The position numbers were made by a program, and so were the translations under genes. A model generated the notes under the pieces. That model ran no database searches. It was not told the DNA's origin and saw only the letters and a list, made by a program, of their open reading frames with translations. A stretch of DNA of 5,719 nucleotides. It comes from Puniceicoccales bacterium (GTDB taxonomy: Bacteria > Verrucomicrobiota > Verrucomicrobiia > Opitutales > JAIRLM01). The stretch lies in NCBI GenBank assembly GCA_031282565.1, contig JAITDL010000051.1, positions 1-5,719 of the forward strand, in the 5' to 3' direction. Positions 5,693 to 5,719 of the stretch are shown piece after piece (the stretch's first letter is position 1; the number at the start of each line of letters is the position of its first letter).

Positions 5693-5719
5693 ATAAGATT
5701 TGCACAAAATTACGTAAAC

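Noticed and set aside
1..5719. CRISPR arrays, insertion sequences, long direct repeats, rRNA or riboswitches
   Set aside because: I searched for regularly spaced repeats, transposase motifs, terminal inverted repeats and known RNA motifs and saw none apart from the tRNA.

Overview
The window carries two ordinary bacterial housekeeping or envelope genes, one tRNA, and an A+T-richer block of three genes that I cannot match to a named family but that appear related to one another. The left part (1-1892) holds the 3' end of a GT4-type glycosyltransferase, a complete RluC/RluD-type 23S rRNA pseudouridine synthase with a GTG start, and a tRNA-Arg (anticodon UCU, CCA encoded) on the minus strand. 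The organism is a bacterium, probably Gram-negative with moderate G+C. None of the protein genes has a clear Shine-Dalgarno sequence. A host-associated member of the PVC group (Verrucomicrobiota-like) is a weak guess that the sequence alone does not prove.

The right part (2094-5654) begins about 200 bp beyond the 5' end of the tRNA. It contains a 471-aa protein on the plus strand, convergent with two minus-strand genes: a 206-aa protein (3572-4192) and, upstream of it, an ORF of 405 aa (4231-5448) whose coding sequence seems to continue to about 5654 in two frames. Aligned by eye, all three proteins share the same landmarks. An acidic residue lies exactly 13 residues before a glycine, in the middle of a helical region, and pairs of the proteins share longer stretches. 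Examples are 10 identities in 25 ungapped residues between the 471-aa and 206-aa proteins, and C[WF]R..T followed 18 residues later by F.E between the 471-aa and 405-aa proteins.

At the shared glycine the 405-aa ORF has RQGDAPTC, with Gln six residues before Cys. That is the spacing of the oxyanion-hole Gln and catalytic Cys in papain-like and calpain-like (clan CA) peptidases. A GH and a GDSNN motif lie downstream in the right order. The other two paralogs lack both Gln and Cys at this site. My best hypothesis is a small expanding family of papain-fold proteins with one potentially active and two inactive members, possibly secreted effectors.

Three protein genes also share a promoter-like arrangement, TTGC.. 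then 16-17 bp then T[AT]AACT, with only 9-12 nt to the start codon. This would make their transcripts leaderless or nearly so. The 405-aa gene probably has a one-base frameshift near 5601. Correcting it gives a 474-aa protein, nearly the length of the plus-strand paralog.
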